Program-made: the position numbers and the translations under genes | Source: Calliphora vicina | Lineage: Eukaryota > Arthropoda > Insecta > Diptera > Calliphoridae | Reading direction: 5' to 3' | NCBI RefSeq assembly: GCF_958450345.1 | Contig: NC_088780.1 | Span: 170,854,726-170,918,725 of the forward strand | Length of the DNA stretch: 64,000 nt | In this document: positions 23,155 to 36,185 of the stretch, one piece after another | Layout: each line of letters starts with the position of its first letter | How positions within the stretch are numbered: the stretch's first letter is position 1 | The notes under the pieces: generated by a model | Database searches by the model: none | The model's input: the letters and a program-made list of their open reading frames with translations, nothing else | What the model was told of the DNA's origin: nothing

Positions 23155-25136
23155 CATCCCGGCAGTTCTTGGTGACTGTCTCACCTATCACTTAGGGTGA
23201 CAACCTGTTACGCGACTAGTTATTTTAATTGACACGTATGTATGTGCTCTTTGTAGTGCAGATAGAAGACAATTGATTACTATATACATACATCCCAGGT
23301 AATCTAGCTTGAAGACAATTGCTACTTAAGTGTTTCTAAGTATTCTAGAGTGCAGTAATTCGTACAAACTGGTTTTATACAAGTTATGTTGATATAATTC
23401 TCATACAGTTTATTTTTATTTTTGCTTAAGTATACTGATATCCCATGTAACAAAGCGTGAAGTCAATAGTCACTTTAGTGTCTCTTAGTAACCTCTAGTG
23501 AAGTCACTTTAAATCTTAATTTTGTAGTGCACTATAGAAAGTAGTTATTTTACCCACCAGAAGCAATCTATTGGAGAGTTGTCGAAGAAAGGTTTGCTTG
23601 TCTATGATATCGCTGGCTTAACATGCAAAGGCTCTAAGTCCATATTTTAAAATTTTACAGGAGAGACAAAAAACATTCAAACTTTTTTTTGCGTAAATAT
23701 TTTTGAATTCTGTAAACGATAACATAAGTATTTGCCGAGATAAAAGGTTTTTTGGACTTAGAGCTTTTTCTATTGCTTAGTTTGTATTTTTTCTATGGAC
23801 TTAGGTCTTTTTCTTAGAACTTGTCTTTCATTTCTTATTTATTTGTTTTTATATCTGGATTACTAGTCTATCTAATGATAGAAATTTCAAAGTCCATTGC
23901 AACGATTTATATAAGGCTATAGAAAGTTGGACCTACAATGGGTCAAAATCAGGAAAAATATATTTTAACCCGATTTTTTTTTTTGATCAAAAAATTTTTT
24001 TTGCCATAATTTCTTTTTTTAATTTTTAAAAATTTTAAAAAAAAATTAAAAATTTTCAAAAATTTAAAAAAAAAATTTGGAAAAAACTTTTTTAAGAAGG
24101 ATATATAAGATTCGGCACAAATTTTTTTTTTTAATTTTAAAAAACTATTTTGAATTTTTTTTTAAAATTTTGTATACCTAAAAATATTTAAAATTTGTAT
24201 TTTAAAGTACAATTTGGTGAAGGATATATAAGATTCGGCACAGCCGAATATACATAGGTATAATGTGTTTGTGTAGATGATTGTAACGCCCAAAAATATT
24301 AGTCTAACAGAATCACTTTATGAATCGATTTCGATAAAATGTGGTATATACACTTTTTAGGCCCAAGGACGAAGCCTATTGAAACTAGCTGAAATCGGTT
24401 CATTATATTCCATACAAATGTCTTCCCGATATACTTTATACTATGGAAATCATGTCACCTAATTTCATGGCGATCGGTCCATAATTAGTCATAGCTCCCA
24501 AATAAGACCGAAAATTACTTTTTTAAATTTTAAAAGAAAAAAATGGTTGGGCATGATGTATTTTTACTTATTGTACATTACTGCATTAAAATCTCAATTT
24601 CTAAAAAAAGTGGACTTAGAGCCTTTGCATGTTAAGCCAGCGATATGTCCTTTTACAGTTAGATAAGCTTAAATACACCTCAAATATTGATTGTTTAAAG
24701 AAAAGTAAACGTTTAAGGAAAACTTAAAGTATACAGTTTTATTTATAGACTTCAAATATACAAAAAATAATAATATAGACTTCATTACAAACATAACGGT
24801 AATTCTTAAAAATACGACAAAATTCACTTGACAAAAGTTTAAATATTTTTGAGGTGTATTTAAACTTTAGTCTCTGGCTGTAGCTGACCGTTTGAGGTCA
24901 ATTAGCACCCGTACATGTTAAAATAATTAGTTAGGTAGCTAGTAAGGTAACTGAAGCTATTTAACTAGTATGTCAATCCAATGCGTTGACTACTTTGGAT
25001 CAGCTATCAGACAGTCTACATTCTAATCAAAAATGGTCAAAATAACTAGTCACAAAGCTATTGAAGTAACTAGTTTCCACCCTAAATGATGGGTAAAATC
25101 ATAGTTCGGGACTGTCTAATAAAACTGCTGGGATAT
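23155..25136. mobile_element. Outer TIR element with ATCCCGGCAGTT ends
   Basis: The left end ATCCCGGCAGTT at about 23157 and right end AACTGCTGGGAT at about 25122-25133 are inverse. The similarity continues inward: GACTGTC, then CTTAGGGTG and GACTAGTTATTTT on the left mirror CACCCTAAAT and AAAATAACTAGTC on the right. Imperfect subterminal direct repeats lie near 23290 and 23445. A second element (23607-24646) lies inside it. No transposase is seen. Confidence 0.6.
23607..24646. mobile_element. Inner element with 36-bp perfect terminal inverted repeats
   Basis: The sequence ATATCGCTGGCTTAACATGC and the following 16 bases at 23607-23642 recur exactly in inverse at 24611-24646. The interior is T/A homopolymer-rich and includes DINE end fragments (24095-24120, 24221-24262) and DINE-type internal sequence (about 24350-24500, GGTCCATAATTAGTCATAGC). 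No transposase frame is seen. Confidence 0.7.
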
Positions 25137-26619
25137 TATAATTTTATTCAGTTCATACGAACGTACTCATTTGTATCCCTGTATTCATGTAGATACGTAC
25201 ATATGTAGATGCAGGTACACTCCACTAACTCGAACAAATGTATAAAATATACATCATAATTCATAAAGATGCTTTTAGAAGTTGTTCGCATTACTTGGGA
25301 AACAGGAATTAAAATATGACATGCAAGTATTTGTTTTAGAGGAGTCCAATTTTGTTCTTTAATATCTAAAATAATTTAGTTGAAATTTGGATCCAATAAA
25401 AATACATTTTTTAGATATTTTTAAAGCTGCATAATCTTTCAAGCTAGACATAAAGTATTTAGTAACGCCGAATAAAAAATAACTCATTTATAACGTTTAC
25501 CACATCTTCTATTAAAATTAACTTGATAAACATTTTATCACACAAGTTTCATTAAAAAATTCAATATACTTACATACAAATTGTGATTATTAATAATACA
25601 GCCAGTTTATAAATCCTAATTTAGCATATTGCCATCACAAATAGTTTTTAATTAATATTTTTCATATTAAACATTTTATAATCGGATTATAATATTGTAT
25701 ATGTTTGATTTTGATGATAAAAATTAAAAACAAAATAATAAATTTAGTAGTAAAAATAAAATTATATGTATTTTCAATTACGCTTGCATTAACGATGACT
25801 ATTTTCATTATACCCTACAACAGACATACTAATTTCATACATTTCAATTAACGGGCACAAAAATGTAACAATTAAAACAAGTAACTTTTTGCAATTACAT
25901 TAGTTTTGTTCTTTATGCGAAACATATATGGATTTGTTATTTTAGGCTGTCTAACTTCGGGAAAAATATTGAAAGAAATATTTTCATTTGTCTCCCTCAC
26001 GTCACTCCAACTATATATAGTCTGCTGGTCTCAAAAACCTTGAGAATTCAGTTCAAATCCACACATTCAAAATTTTTAAATGAGCATGAATAGGTATGCA
26101 TTTGCTGACAAAAATTTAACTTATTTTTTTTATTTTCTCAAAAGATTTTTAAAAAAAATTGTATAATATTGATAAGGGTTAGATTCAAAAATTACTTTTT
26201 TAAATCGATGTAAACTTCAAGCAATAGTCGAACTAAAGTTTCTTAATATAGTTCTAAGTTTATCATTAAACAAACAACAAAAATTTAGCATCGAGTTTTT
26301 AAAATATCTTCACAAATTTTTGAAACTGCATACAAATTACTATACATACATATGTACTAAAATTAATTTTTTCAAAATTATTTTTTAAAATTTCAAAAAT
26401 TATTCGAATTTTTTATGAGCTTTCAATTCCAAAAAAGAAGAAGTATTGAATTTTTCTTAAAATTGTGACGTGTATTTGGAAAACAAAAAATTCCATGAAT
26501 AAAAAAATATATATTTTTTGTAAACTTGTGTTATCAACAAAGGAAAGGTTAACGTCTTTCCATGAATAAGGCGCCATTTGCTGTTAAGTTTTTTTTTAAT
26601 AATGTTTGACGTAAGATAA
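25137..26619. other. AT-rich spacer
   Basis: I see no gene or clear repeat boundary. Confidence 0.35.
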
Positions 26620-27575
26620 CACAGAGCAACAGTGTAAAAATCACACGATCATGACAGTATATGTTCGACTCTACTACCAAAGGGTAGTAAAACCCTATAC
26701 TCAGTCTGTGCATTTTGGTGACCAATTTTTTTATGAGCCCCCAAAGATTTTGAAAATCAGTGGCTGCTCAAAAAATAGCTTTTTCGTGCACTTTTTTATA
26801 AAAAATAACTTCGGAAGAAAACATTTTTTTTTTACTTTTTTCAGAATAACTTCCAGGGTCTCCTAATTTTTTACTAACAATATTTAGCAAAGTTGTAGCT
26901 ACGGTAAAGCTGAACAACTCTTTTGAACATATCAATGCAATCTGAACATATCTAGGCACTCTAAATAGCCCACAAAAATCACATTGTGCCTTAAAATTTT
27001 TGGCTTTTTACTATTTTTTGACGCTAAAACAAAGATTTTTGCTTAAAGTAATGTTGTGCTGTATCATTTATAAGGCTGAGGTGTTTTCGAGTTGATTTAC
27101 AGTTGTTCAAAGTCTTAAACTTAAAAAAAGTAGCCAAAAATACATTTATGATCCGAATGAGCTGAAATTTAAAATATAGATAGTCTTTGAGAAGGTCTAC
27201 AAAAAATATGCATATATATGTAGGCTATCTCTTTTAGTTCAAGAGATATTCAGGCTTAATGATGACGTATTTGCGATAAAATTCTAAAGAAAATAAAACA
27301 AAACTGATAACAATTATCTACCCCCTATAAAAAGTAACACGCATCCAAAGTTGAAGCATCTTTTTATATATTTCAACTTTGTATGCGTGTGTTTTTTAAG
27401 TTTTTTCTTTTATAGAAACAACTTTTCTTCTGGAATATATAAAAGTTTTTTATGGTCTGGAAAGAGAACTTAATGCGAAAATGTATAAGTAAAATTTTAC
27501 TCACTTAAGCGGACATTGTCCCTCCCAGCCCTATCCAAACTTGGCCAATTTTGAAACAAAATTCTAGGTTTGAGT
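26620..27575. mobile_element. Half copy of the long-TIR element of 55.7-58.1 kb
   Basis: It begins CACAGAGCAACAGTG, then ACACGATCATGACAGTAT and CTACTACCAAAGGGTAGTA. Its order matches the reverse complement of about 56930-58112, but lacks the block holding the GGTTTTGGTTAACAGC sequence. A fragment of DINE-type sequence follows at about 27576-27700 (ACAATTAGTCATAACTGGCA). Confidence 0.75.
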
Positions 27576-27740
27576 AAAAAAGATATCCAAACCAAATTTA
27601 GCATCCAAACCAAACTCACCTCAACAAATTTTGTGATGATCGGTTCACAATTAGTCATAACTGGCATAAATCTCTTAAAAATGTTAGTATTCCAATAAAA
27701 TTCGAACCTGCTATTATCACAACTATCGATTATGGCTATA

Positions 27741-30029
27741 CGGATAATAAACAAATGATACAATGAAGAAACATTCTACATTAAAATACTAAATGATAGA
27801 AAATTAATTAATATAAACATAAGGTTACATATTTCATGCTTCAAGTAAGAAACTATTTTGCACAACATTAACATGAGATGATTTTCTTGACCACGATTGG
27901 AAGGCATTTTATGTTCTGCCACAGGCTCATCAAAAATCTTCATGTCCGACATCTGGTATAAACATCATTTATTTAACTCACCATATCTATTAAATTGACA
28001 TAATTTCCTATTAAAAGTTAAATTCAATACAAACATTTTTAAAAATTTTCCATTAATTTGCCAAACTTCCTTTTACGTTTTCGATATTCTGCAGTTTGCT
28101 TTATCCACCCCGTAATACGCGTAACAACACCGACTGATTGACTTTATTGTCGTCGTACATTTATTCATTTATGTTTTGCGGTTTTATTGTGTTAACCTCA
28201 AAATTATTATTTTCTCTAGCTTAACAACATGCTTTAATTAAGAAAATATGTACGTATAATACATACATATGTATGTATGTATCTACGTACGTACGTATGT
28301 TTTTTTGTTGGTTTTAAACTTTTAATAAATTGTTCTTAACCACAAAATGGTGTTTAAAATAATGACAGCTTTAGCAGTTCCACCAACATGCATCAACAGC
28401 AACAAAAACAAACAAACAAAATAGTAATAATAAAAAAAAACACGACCATGCAGTCAGTGCTGAACATTAACTGGACTTAAACGAGGTATTAAGGTCACTG
28501 TGTAAGTGGATGTAGACAGAGTCAATGTATGAATGATACTTAAGGACATAAAAAGTAACTGAAATCGTAAATATGTATGAGAATTCATATTACACTCCTC
28601 GAAATTCGTTTACGTTTTCAATAGTTGAAGTAATTTCCATTCCCAACATCTAATTCTTTAGCTTCATTCAAAGACATTTCTTTAAATTATCATTGCACAG
28701 TGGGGCAAAAGCGAAATTTTTTAGAAATAAATCTGGCATTTTTGAACGGCTGGTCCGATCGGGATAAAATTTTACGTGGGTGTAGAATTCATTAGAGTTG
28801 GGTTTATTAGCTCAGTGACACACAGTCTTTTGACAATTAGAGATTTATGCGTGAAATAATTGATTAAAATTTTAAAAAATCAAATTGTATTTTATTTAAA
28901 CTAATATTTTTGCGGAAAAAAGAGTTAATTTTTTATTATTTCTAATTTCCGATGATAAGCAAATGTTTAGACAATATTTGTTAAGCAGAACATTCACTAA
29001 CTAAGGTACTATTTTACCACAAAATAATAAAATTAACAAAAAACTCAAGATAGGTATTAACTGGAATTTGAAAAAGGAAAAATATTTTTAATTATGTTTT
29101 TTGGTAGATATAATCCCACTAATGTATTTTTGAAATAGTATTTTTTTTACTAATTACATAATTTCAATTACAATTATTATTTTAACAATAACAATTATGT
29201 ATTTCCCTTTTTCATTATTATTTTATGAAATATACTTACAAACTGTAGCAATACTCTTTCTTTATTTCATTTTACATCACCATACCATAAATAAATTCAC
29301 ACTCATTCAATAGCACACATATTAAAATTCTTTCATGAAAACAAAAACAATTTGAATAACTCTAATAATTCTTGAAAAAATTCATACAAACGTTGTATCA
29401 TATACATTCATAACAAACCTACATTCGAATGATCGTTTTATTTGTGTAGGACACATTGAAGCTGACAAATGAATGTGCTTGTGCAGCCCTTTCATGAGTA
29501 CTGAAAGAAACATGAGCATAAAACGCTCAGTGCTCAGTTGAAAACGCTCAGTGCTGAGCTGAAAACGCTCAGTATGATGTAGGGTACCTTCGACATGTAA
29601 AATTTTTAAACACGTGCAATTTTTTTTGTTCTTCAAAACAGCTTGCGTGTGCTAATGTGGACCCTATAGGCAAAATTGTAAAAAATACCATTTTTGGGAT
29701 TTTTTGTATTCTGATATATAAAAAATATACTCGTTAAAAATTAAATTATATTCACCTGCGAACAAATTAATAACACGATCGCTGTTCGTATAATGATGTG
29801 ATTGCATTGAATTCCCTATGTTTTTCATACATACGTATGACTACTATTAATTTAAACGAATATTACTTATACGATGTGTACAATATTAAACACAGAAAAA
29901 AGAAATTCATAATTGGAAAGTGGATGAAATTGATCTATTATTTCATCTGGCCACTATACACTATACGAATAATTTATTTTTTTTTATTTAATTTTATTTA
30001 ATGATTTTCAAAGAGTACATTTCATTATT
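27741..30029. other. AT-rich spacer with microsatellites
   Basis: A CATA/TATG/TACG run lies at about 28258-28300. Three tandem copies of a 21-bp unit (AAAACGCTCAGTGCT core) lie at about 29520-29580. I see no gene. Confidence 0.4.
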
Positions 30030-30221
30030 AATATAACCTCGCGAAGCCAGTACGGCTTGTCTGCAGGTAAGGGTAATACTAAAATGTTACAAATTCATGT
30101 TTATGTAAATTAAAGTGAAAAATTATAAAATTTGATTTTAAAGATATAAGGAGTATTCATTTCTGGCTAATGAAGTGGGATTTGAGAATTTTCTTCCTTC
30201 TGTTGTTATTGTTGGCTTCTG

Positions 30222-31765
30222 TTAGTACCGCAATTGGAATGTTATTAAATATTGTTGGCATGAGAACTGATAAAGTATTTTTCCATATTCATTCCTGTAT
30301 TGTGGAACTATGTATCTTCCTTCTACGTTTCTTCTGGTTTGGTATTTGTGGTTGATTTTATGCAGGAATCTCGACGCGTTAAAAATTTCAATTGCCAAAG
30401 TAGTTTTGTATATATTTTTAATATTGAGCACATTTATACTTTTAGCAAGGTTAATGTTTGAGATGATCGATGTGATATTGTTTGTTTTTGTTTTGTTTTG
30501 GTTTTGTTGCTGATTATTTTTGTTTAATATTTTTAAGAGTTGGTTTTGGGTGTTTTGAAGCTTTGCACAATGTGTAGAATTGCCCCAAGCTGTGATTCCA
30601 TGACGGATCTGTGATTCGGCCAGAGAGAAATAGACTTGTCTCAATACAAGATTGTTTGAGCAGTAACTTAACCTATGTAAAATATATGCTACTTTACGTA
30701 GTTTTTTGCGAATTTCTTCTATGTGAAATTTCCATTTGAAGTTCTGGTCGACAATAACGCCCAGGTATTTGTAAGTGTTTACAATTTCGATCGTAGTTGA
30801 GCAGTTATCTGAGCTATAATCGAAGTTTCTGAGCTTGTTATTGTGGATACATTCGGTACTGTGGAATCTATTTTGAATATCGGTATATCGAAAATGACGA
30901 GGTTTGATGTGCATTAATTTAGTTTTGAATGCATTTATAATTAGACCATAATCATAGCACCATCGTATTGTAGTATCTAGTTGAAGTTGTAGTATTATAG
31001 TAGCGTCATTTATGTTTTTATGAGCAACTACAATAGCTGTGTCATCTGCATATGCAAATGTGTTGGCTGTTTTTAGCACGTTGATTAATTCATTAGAATA
31101 TATTATGTACAACATTGGACCTAATTTTGAGCCTTGCGGAACACCGTGTTCTACATTTGTTTCGTCACTGAGACTACTGGAGATCTTAACACAGTATTTT
31201 CGTAGATTAAGGTAGTTTTTTAAGTAGCTCCTGACTATTTCCTCTAAAACCAATCCTCTCTAACATCATAAGTAGTTTTGTATGACAAAGAGTATCGAAC
31301 GCTTTGCTAAAATCAATAAATAATGATAAACAATGGTGGTTTTTGCTCAATTGTTCGTTGATGTAGTGAGAAAAGTTACCAAGCTGTTTATTGATATTTT
31401 TTCCTTTTTGGAATCCGTATTGGTTGTCACTAATGATGTTGTGTTTATTATTGTATTAAATTATTCTTCTACATAATATTTCCTCCATAATTTTTTCAAT
31501 CACCGGTAAAATTGCTATTGGTCTATAGTTATTAAAGTCAGATTTGGATTCATTTTTATATATTGGACGAATGTATGAGATTTTAAGAGTCTCTGGTACT
31601 ATTGTTGTGTTAATAATAGCATTAATAAGTGTTGTTATAAAAGGTGTTAAGGTTTCAGAATTATTTTTTAGATCTATTGCCCTTATTCCATCATAGCCCG
31701 CACTTTTTTTATATTAACTTTATTAATTATATTGAAAATTTCTTCACTGTAAGTATTTCTTAGAT
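30222..31765 (-). pseudogene. Decayed non-LTR retrotransposon reverse transcriptase
   Basis: Read on the minus strand from about 31765. First comes AGYDGI with NNYRPIAILPVIEKIMEEIL, then an in-frame TAA at 31456-31458. QYGFQKGK and LFIDFSKAFDT follow. After a frameshift near 31250 a long open frame (31253-30222) holds HGVPQGSKLGPMLY and the catalytic box FAYADDTAIV, then YKYLGVIVD and the C-terminal thumb region. A second frame slip is at the poly-A run near 31700. The order matches the CR1/Jockey-type LINE superfamily. The endonuclease and first ORF are missing, so the copy is 5'-truncated and dead. The 3' tail probably extends to about 30040. Confidence 0.9.
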
Positions 31766-32060
31766 AAATATTATGACGATTGGTCTATAATTAGTCATAG
31801 CTCCCATATAAGGCCCATTTCCGTAAATCACTTTAACATCCATAAATGCCTTAAAAATGTAGGTAGCTGAATAATATTCAACACAAATAAGTTTCATATT
31901 CACATTAGCCATGTCAAAATTTTATGATGATCCTTCCATAATTAGTCATAGCTGCCATAGAAATCTTTTAAACATTTTAAGTTTTACATATATGTACATA
32001 AATTAGGCTACTAAATTTTCACAGCTCCCCATGTATATTAATGTTGTAATATACATACAT
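31766..32060. repeat. DINE-type internal fragment
   Basis: The stretch contains GGTCTATAATTAGTCATAGC, CCCATATAAGGCCCA and CATAATTAGTCATAGCTGCC, in the style of repeats near 24470, 27640 and 59210. It abuts the truncated 5' end of the LINE. Confidence 0.6.
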
Positions 32061-32122
32061 ATGTATGTATATGGGGCAAAAGCATACAAATTTTCAAATC
32101 GCTAAATCAGTTTTTAATACTA

Positions 32123-32537
32123 TGTTCACATTTGCAGAGTTAATCATCTCAAACGTGATTAAGCTCTAATCACTTCAAAATCGAGATGATTATCCATACA
32201 TTTAAATGATTTGTTAATCACTTCAAATTGACATGATTAAAACTTAATCACTTCATTAATCACACAGAATCACCTGAACATACCTCAAACCGACTATGAT
32301 GTAGCATCGGCCACCTTCCAGTGTAGTACCGATAAATAAATTTTGACAGAAGTTTTTTTTTCCTTAAAAAACCTTAAATAATTCATCATTGTTCACAATT
32401 TCATAATTAAAAAGATTAAAATAATCTGCTGATATCTTTAATAAAGTATTTATTTCCATATTTAATGCCTTAAAGAAATATAAATTAGTTTGTTGTTTTT
32501 TATTTGTCAACTTAATCATCTCAAATGTAATGTGAAC
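32123..32537. mobile_element. MITE with GTTCACATT ends and internal TTAATCACTTCAAA repeats
   Basis: The left end GTTCACATTTGCAGAGTTAA and the right end, which inverts to GTTCACATTACATTTGAGAT, share GTTCACATT and a GATGATTAA block. Inside, TTAATCACTTCAAA-like sequences occur about four times. No coding frame. Confidence 0.55.
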
Positions 32538-33283
32538 GGCTTTGATTAACTTATCAAAGCATAAGTCTTCATTATTTCTGAATAAATAATATTTAAAAAC
32601 GTTCTAATTTTTCGTAAACTCGAAAAAGTTTAATTTTCTGTTTTTGCTCATATACTCGGTGTAGGGTATTATAAATACTTTCATACTTGTTTTTGTTTTT
32701 CGAATATTATTAGTAATTTGTATTTAAGAAATTATTCATAAATGTTATGAATTGAAATTAATAGTATCAAATCATACACGAGTATTTATGTCGAAACTTT
32801 TTTCTGTAAACAGGAGATATTTAAATCCATTTCTATTTAAATTTAAGATTTATTTATTCAGTGTTTGTTTTACTTTTGGATAAACTTGTAGTATTTGATG
32901 GGGTACATGCATATTAGGGTTTCTAATTTCCCGGACTTTTTCCCTTTCCGGGAACTAATAAACAAATATTTTCGTTACCACGAATACCTGGTAACATTTA
33001 ATTACTAAAAGCAAACCAAAAAAAAAAAAACAATAAAATGTATTCGAATAAGTAATCTTCATGAAATATTTTTGGATGACTAATGTTGGTTCAATATTAT
33101 TTATAATAGTGACATTTCACCAATCTTTTCATAGTGTCATCGGTGTTAATCAAACTTGGATAACATGCGTTTCGAAATATATATTTTTCAAACCAGAAGT
33201 CATTATTTGCTCTAAATATGAATACTTATTATTTGAACTAGTAATGTTAGGCACCTTAATCGAACTCTTAGGAACATGCAATT
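32538..33283. other. AT-rich spacer
   Basis: No gene is seen. A CCCGGACTTTTTCCC / CCGGGAA hairpin lies near 32932-32955. Confidence 0.35.
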
Positions 33284-35327
33284 TTCATTTCGCTCCGAGA
33301 TAAAATTTTTATTTATTTTTTAAACAAAAACAACTTTTTTAGGGTAATTATGACCCCCTGATTGCAAATATCTGGTCAAAAAATTTTTGCGATTTTTCGT
33401 TTTCCCAGAAAAGCCAGTTCAAAATTTCGAACAGTTAAGTTTGCACTTATGTTACATATGTTGGCAATAATTCCTCATGTTTATTATTTTAATTTTATTT
33501 TTTTTATTTTTAAAAATTAATTAAAAAAATGTCTATTTTTAAGGGTGATCGGCCCGGTTTTTAATAACCGGTTATAATCGGTTTTTTGGTAAGGTCGGTT
33601 TCGGTTTTTTTGAAAAGCTCACATTTCGAATATCGAAGAAACCGGGGTTTTCTCCTCGAATAGCCGGTTTTTCTAAAAGTGTGTTTTTATGAGTTTTAGT
33701 GTATTAAAAACTTAAAAAAATATTAAAAATCCAAATGGCTTTAAAACAAATACTTCAACTATTTTAGAAGACTTTTTTATATATAGAAAATGTCACAAGC
33801 CTGAAAACTTACTCAATGCTTTGTTTTATATATGCCCTACAAATACACCGAGTAAAAGATGATTTTCAATGTCTAGTTTTATAAAAACAAAAAAATCGAT
33901 ATACTCCAAAGCATTTAAACTGTGTTTTACTTATTCCTAAGCGATAATTTTACATTCATAAGGTCTTCAAATTTACTGACGTTAACGATATTCGTGTCAA
34001 ATTTGACCCAAATAGAAAATAGATTTTTTTTTAAAAAAACTAACGTAGTTGTTGACATTTGAAATTAAATTAAAGTCATAAAATATCAAAAATATCAACC
34101 ACTCATTTTTAGAAAAAATTAAATTTTAATTTTAAAATGGGTAAAATTTTACCCGAAGATCTTATGAAGTATAAGAAAAATAGCAGTTCGAGTATAATGT
34201 TCAGCAAGTATGATAAAAAGAGACAGATATATATTAGAGCTAGATATATATTGTAGTGCTACCAAAGCTCTGAAAAAATGTAACTTAATTGTGCGTAACA
34301 AAAGACCTTAAGTCCAAACAAGTTTATAGATATTCGTTTTCCAAATTTGTTTTTCTAATAACCTAACATAGTTGTTGACATTTGAAATTAAATAAAATTC
34401 ATAAAATATCAACCACTCACTTTTAGAAAAAACAAGTAAGAGTGCAATATTCGGCTGTGCTGGCTGAATCTTATATACCCTTCACCAAATTATACTTCAA
34501 AATAAAAATTTTAAATATTTTTAGGTAAAAAAAATTTAATTTTTTTCCAGCTGTTTTTAAATTTTTTGGAAAAGATTTTTTTTCGATTTTTATTTAAATT
34601 TTTTTTTTAAATTTTAAAGTTTTTTTTTTGTTTTTTAAATTTTTTTTGTGAAAAAAAAAAATCGGGTTAAATTTTTTTTTCCGATTTTGACCCGTTGTAG
34701 GTCCAACTTACTATTGATTTCAACAGACAGACAGACAGACGGACATGGCTTAATCGATTCCGCTATCTATAAGGATCCAGAATATATATACTTTATAGGG
34801 TCGGAAATGAAAAATGTAGAAATTACAAACGGAATGACAAATATATATATACCCTTCTCACGAAGTTGAAGGGTATAATTAAATATTAATTTCAAAATGG
34901 GTCAAATTTGAACCGAAGACCTTGTGAAGGATAAAAGATTGTTTTAATCACTATTATTTTAATAAATAAAACATTTTTTCTTCTTATTTCTAGGCATTTT
35001 AATATTTTTTCAAAAAACCGGTTAACCGGTTATTATAAAAAAAACCGAAACCGAAATCGGTTTTTATTAAATTGCAATTTTTCGAAGCAACCGAAAATCG
35101 GTTTGTAAAAAATGTCTTAGAATTTTTTTTTTTAATTTAATGTAATTGCAGAAAATTTCCTCTAGCAACGAGTCACGTCGGGATATAGTTTTTTATTAGC
35201 TAAAAGATGTGACTTATCATTCATACCAAAATTTTTTAGAAATTCCACCTTTTTCACATATAACATTTTTTTTGAAAAATTTTATTTTTACTGTTCGAAA
35301 AATCGAACAGCGGAGCGAAATGGGTTA
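33284..35327. mobile_element. Nested repeat block bounded by CATTTCGCTCCG inverse ends
   Basis: CATTTCGCTCCG at about 33287-33298 is inverted at about 35313-35325, and T/A-rich flanks are roughly mirrored. Inside, ACCGGTTATAA-rich ends (33550-33670 and 35015-35105) bound a second element. Its interior contains a tandem duplication (about 34000-34180 and 34330-34945), whose second copy is split by a DINE-like insertion. Confidence 0.5.
34433..34878 (+). mobile_element. DINE-like insertion with readable empty site
   Basis: This 446-bp element runs from CAAGTAAGAG to GAAGGGTATAA and has the 5' hairpin region, a short (CAGA)n at 34723-34742, the core CTATCTATAAGGATCCAGAA and the terminal hairpin. 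The neighbouring tandem copy at about 34100-34130 shows the uninterrupted target, AGAAAAAATTAAAT. Comparison shows insertion between A and T with no target duplication. Confidence 0.85.
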
Positions 35328-35978
35328 AATAAAATGTTGACTAATTAGTCGCGCAGAAAAAGGAGGTTGGTAGTGATGACCTAATTTATAGTTCATCGAA
35401 CTATTCTCTTTTATGACAGAGATTTTCTGCTGTATCCTTCTTTATCTGATTACCTATTGCTATATTTAATGGAATCATTCAGTAGAATTATAAGAATTTA
35501 TAAAATTAATAATGATACACTATTTAAAATGAATTTATAATCAAAATTAGACTCGAATAAATGAGAACCCTACTTTTAACTAAATAAAATATGACTATAG
35601 TTTATAAAACTACAATTGGGACGCTTTTCATCTGTCTGCCCAATGTTTTTTTTTATTTATTCATTGTGTGTGTGGATTTGTGTGTAGATGGGTTGTATTT
35701 TCAATGCCAGCATAAAAAAGGACTAACTAACCAAACTGGTCGCTTAACCGTCACTTATTATCCAACGTATAGTCAGTTGGAAATGTTTTGCATGCATTAA
35801 TATGCAATTGTTCACCGTTTTCGTTTTTTCGTCTTCTTCCGAAACAGTGGTTGGCTGTAACATCAACAACAAGTGGAGGAGTAAAACATACAGTATCGGT
35901 CAAAACATATTGGACAGAATTCCCGTTTTAAATTTTTTAAATGAAAATAGCCTCTTTTCCAATTCCCGATTTACGTAT
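35328..35978. other. AT-rich spacer
   Basis: I see no gene. A plus-strand open stretch from 35591 has no recognisable family features. Confidence 0.35.
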
Positions 35979-36185
35979 CTATTTACTATTTTCCATAAGG
36001 TTTGTATACATTTGGTTGTCCATAATACTGTACATTTTCTGTAAAGTTCCTAAGCTGTCACCAGAAAAACAACCTTTACACCATAACATGTCCTTTTCGC
36101 CTCCATGCTTAACTGGTCTACCTAAACAAAAGCGTAAGACGGAACGTTTTTTTTCGCTTAGCTTTAACGCTGTTTTGTAATACAA
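35979..36185 (-). pseudogene. Tc1-like transposase fragment
   Basis: The minus-strand frame reads RPVKHGGEKDMLWCKGCFSG, then DSLGTLQKMYSIMDNQMYTN. This parallels the VKHGGGS..MVWGCFS..G.L..I.GIM...Y segment between the catalytic aspartates of Tc1/mariner transposases. An inserted residue pair disrupts the VWGCFS motif, and the frame stops right after MENSK. The rest of the enzyme is not recovered. Confidence 0.75.

Noticed and set aside
26050..26070. GTTCAAATCC resembling a tRNA T-loop
   Set aside because: No acceptor stem, D arm or anticodon arm could be paired around it.
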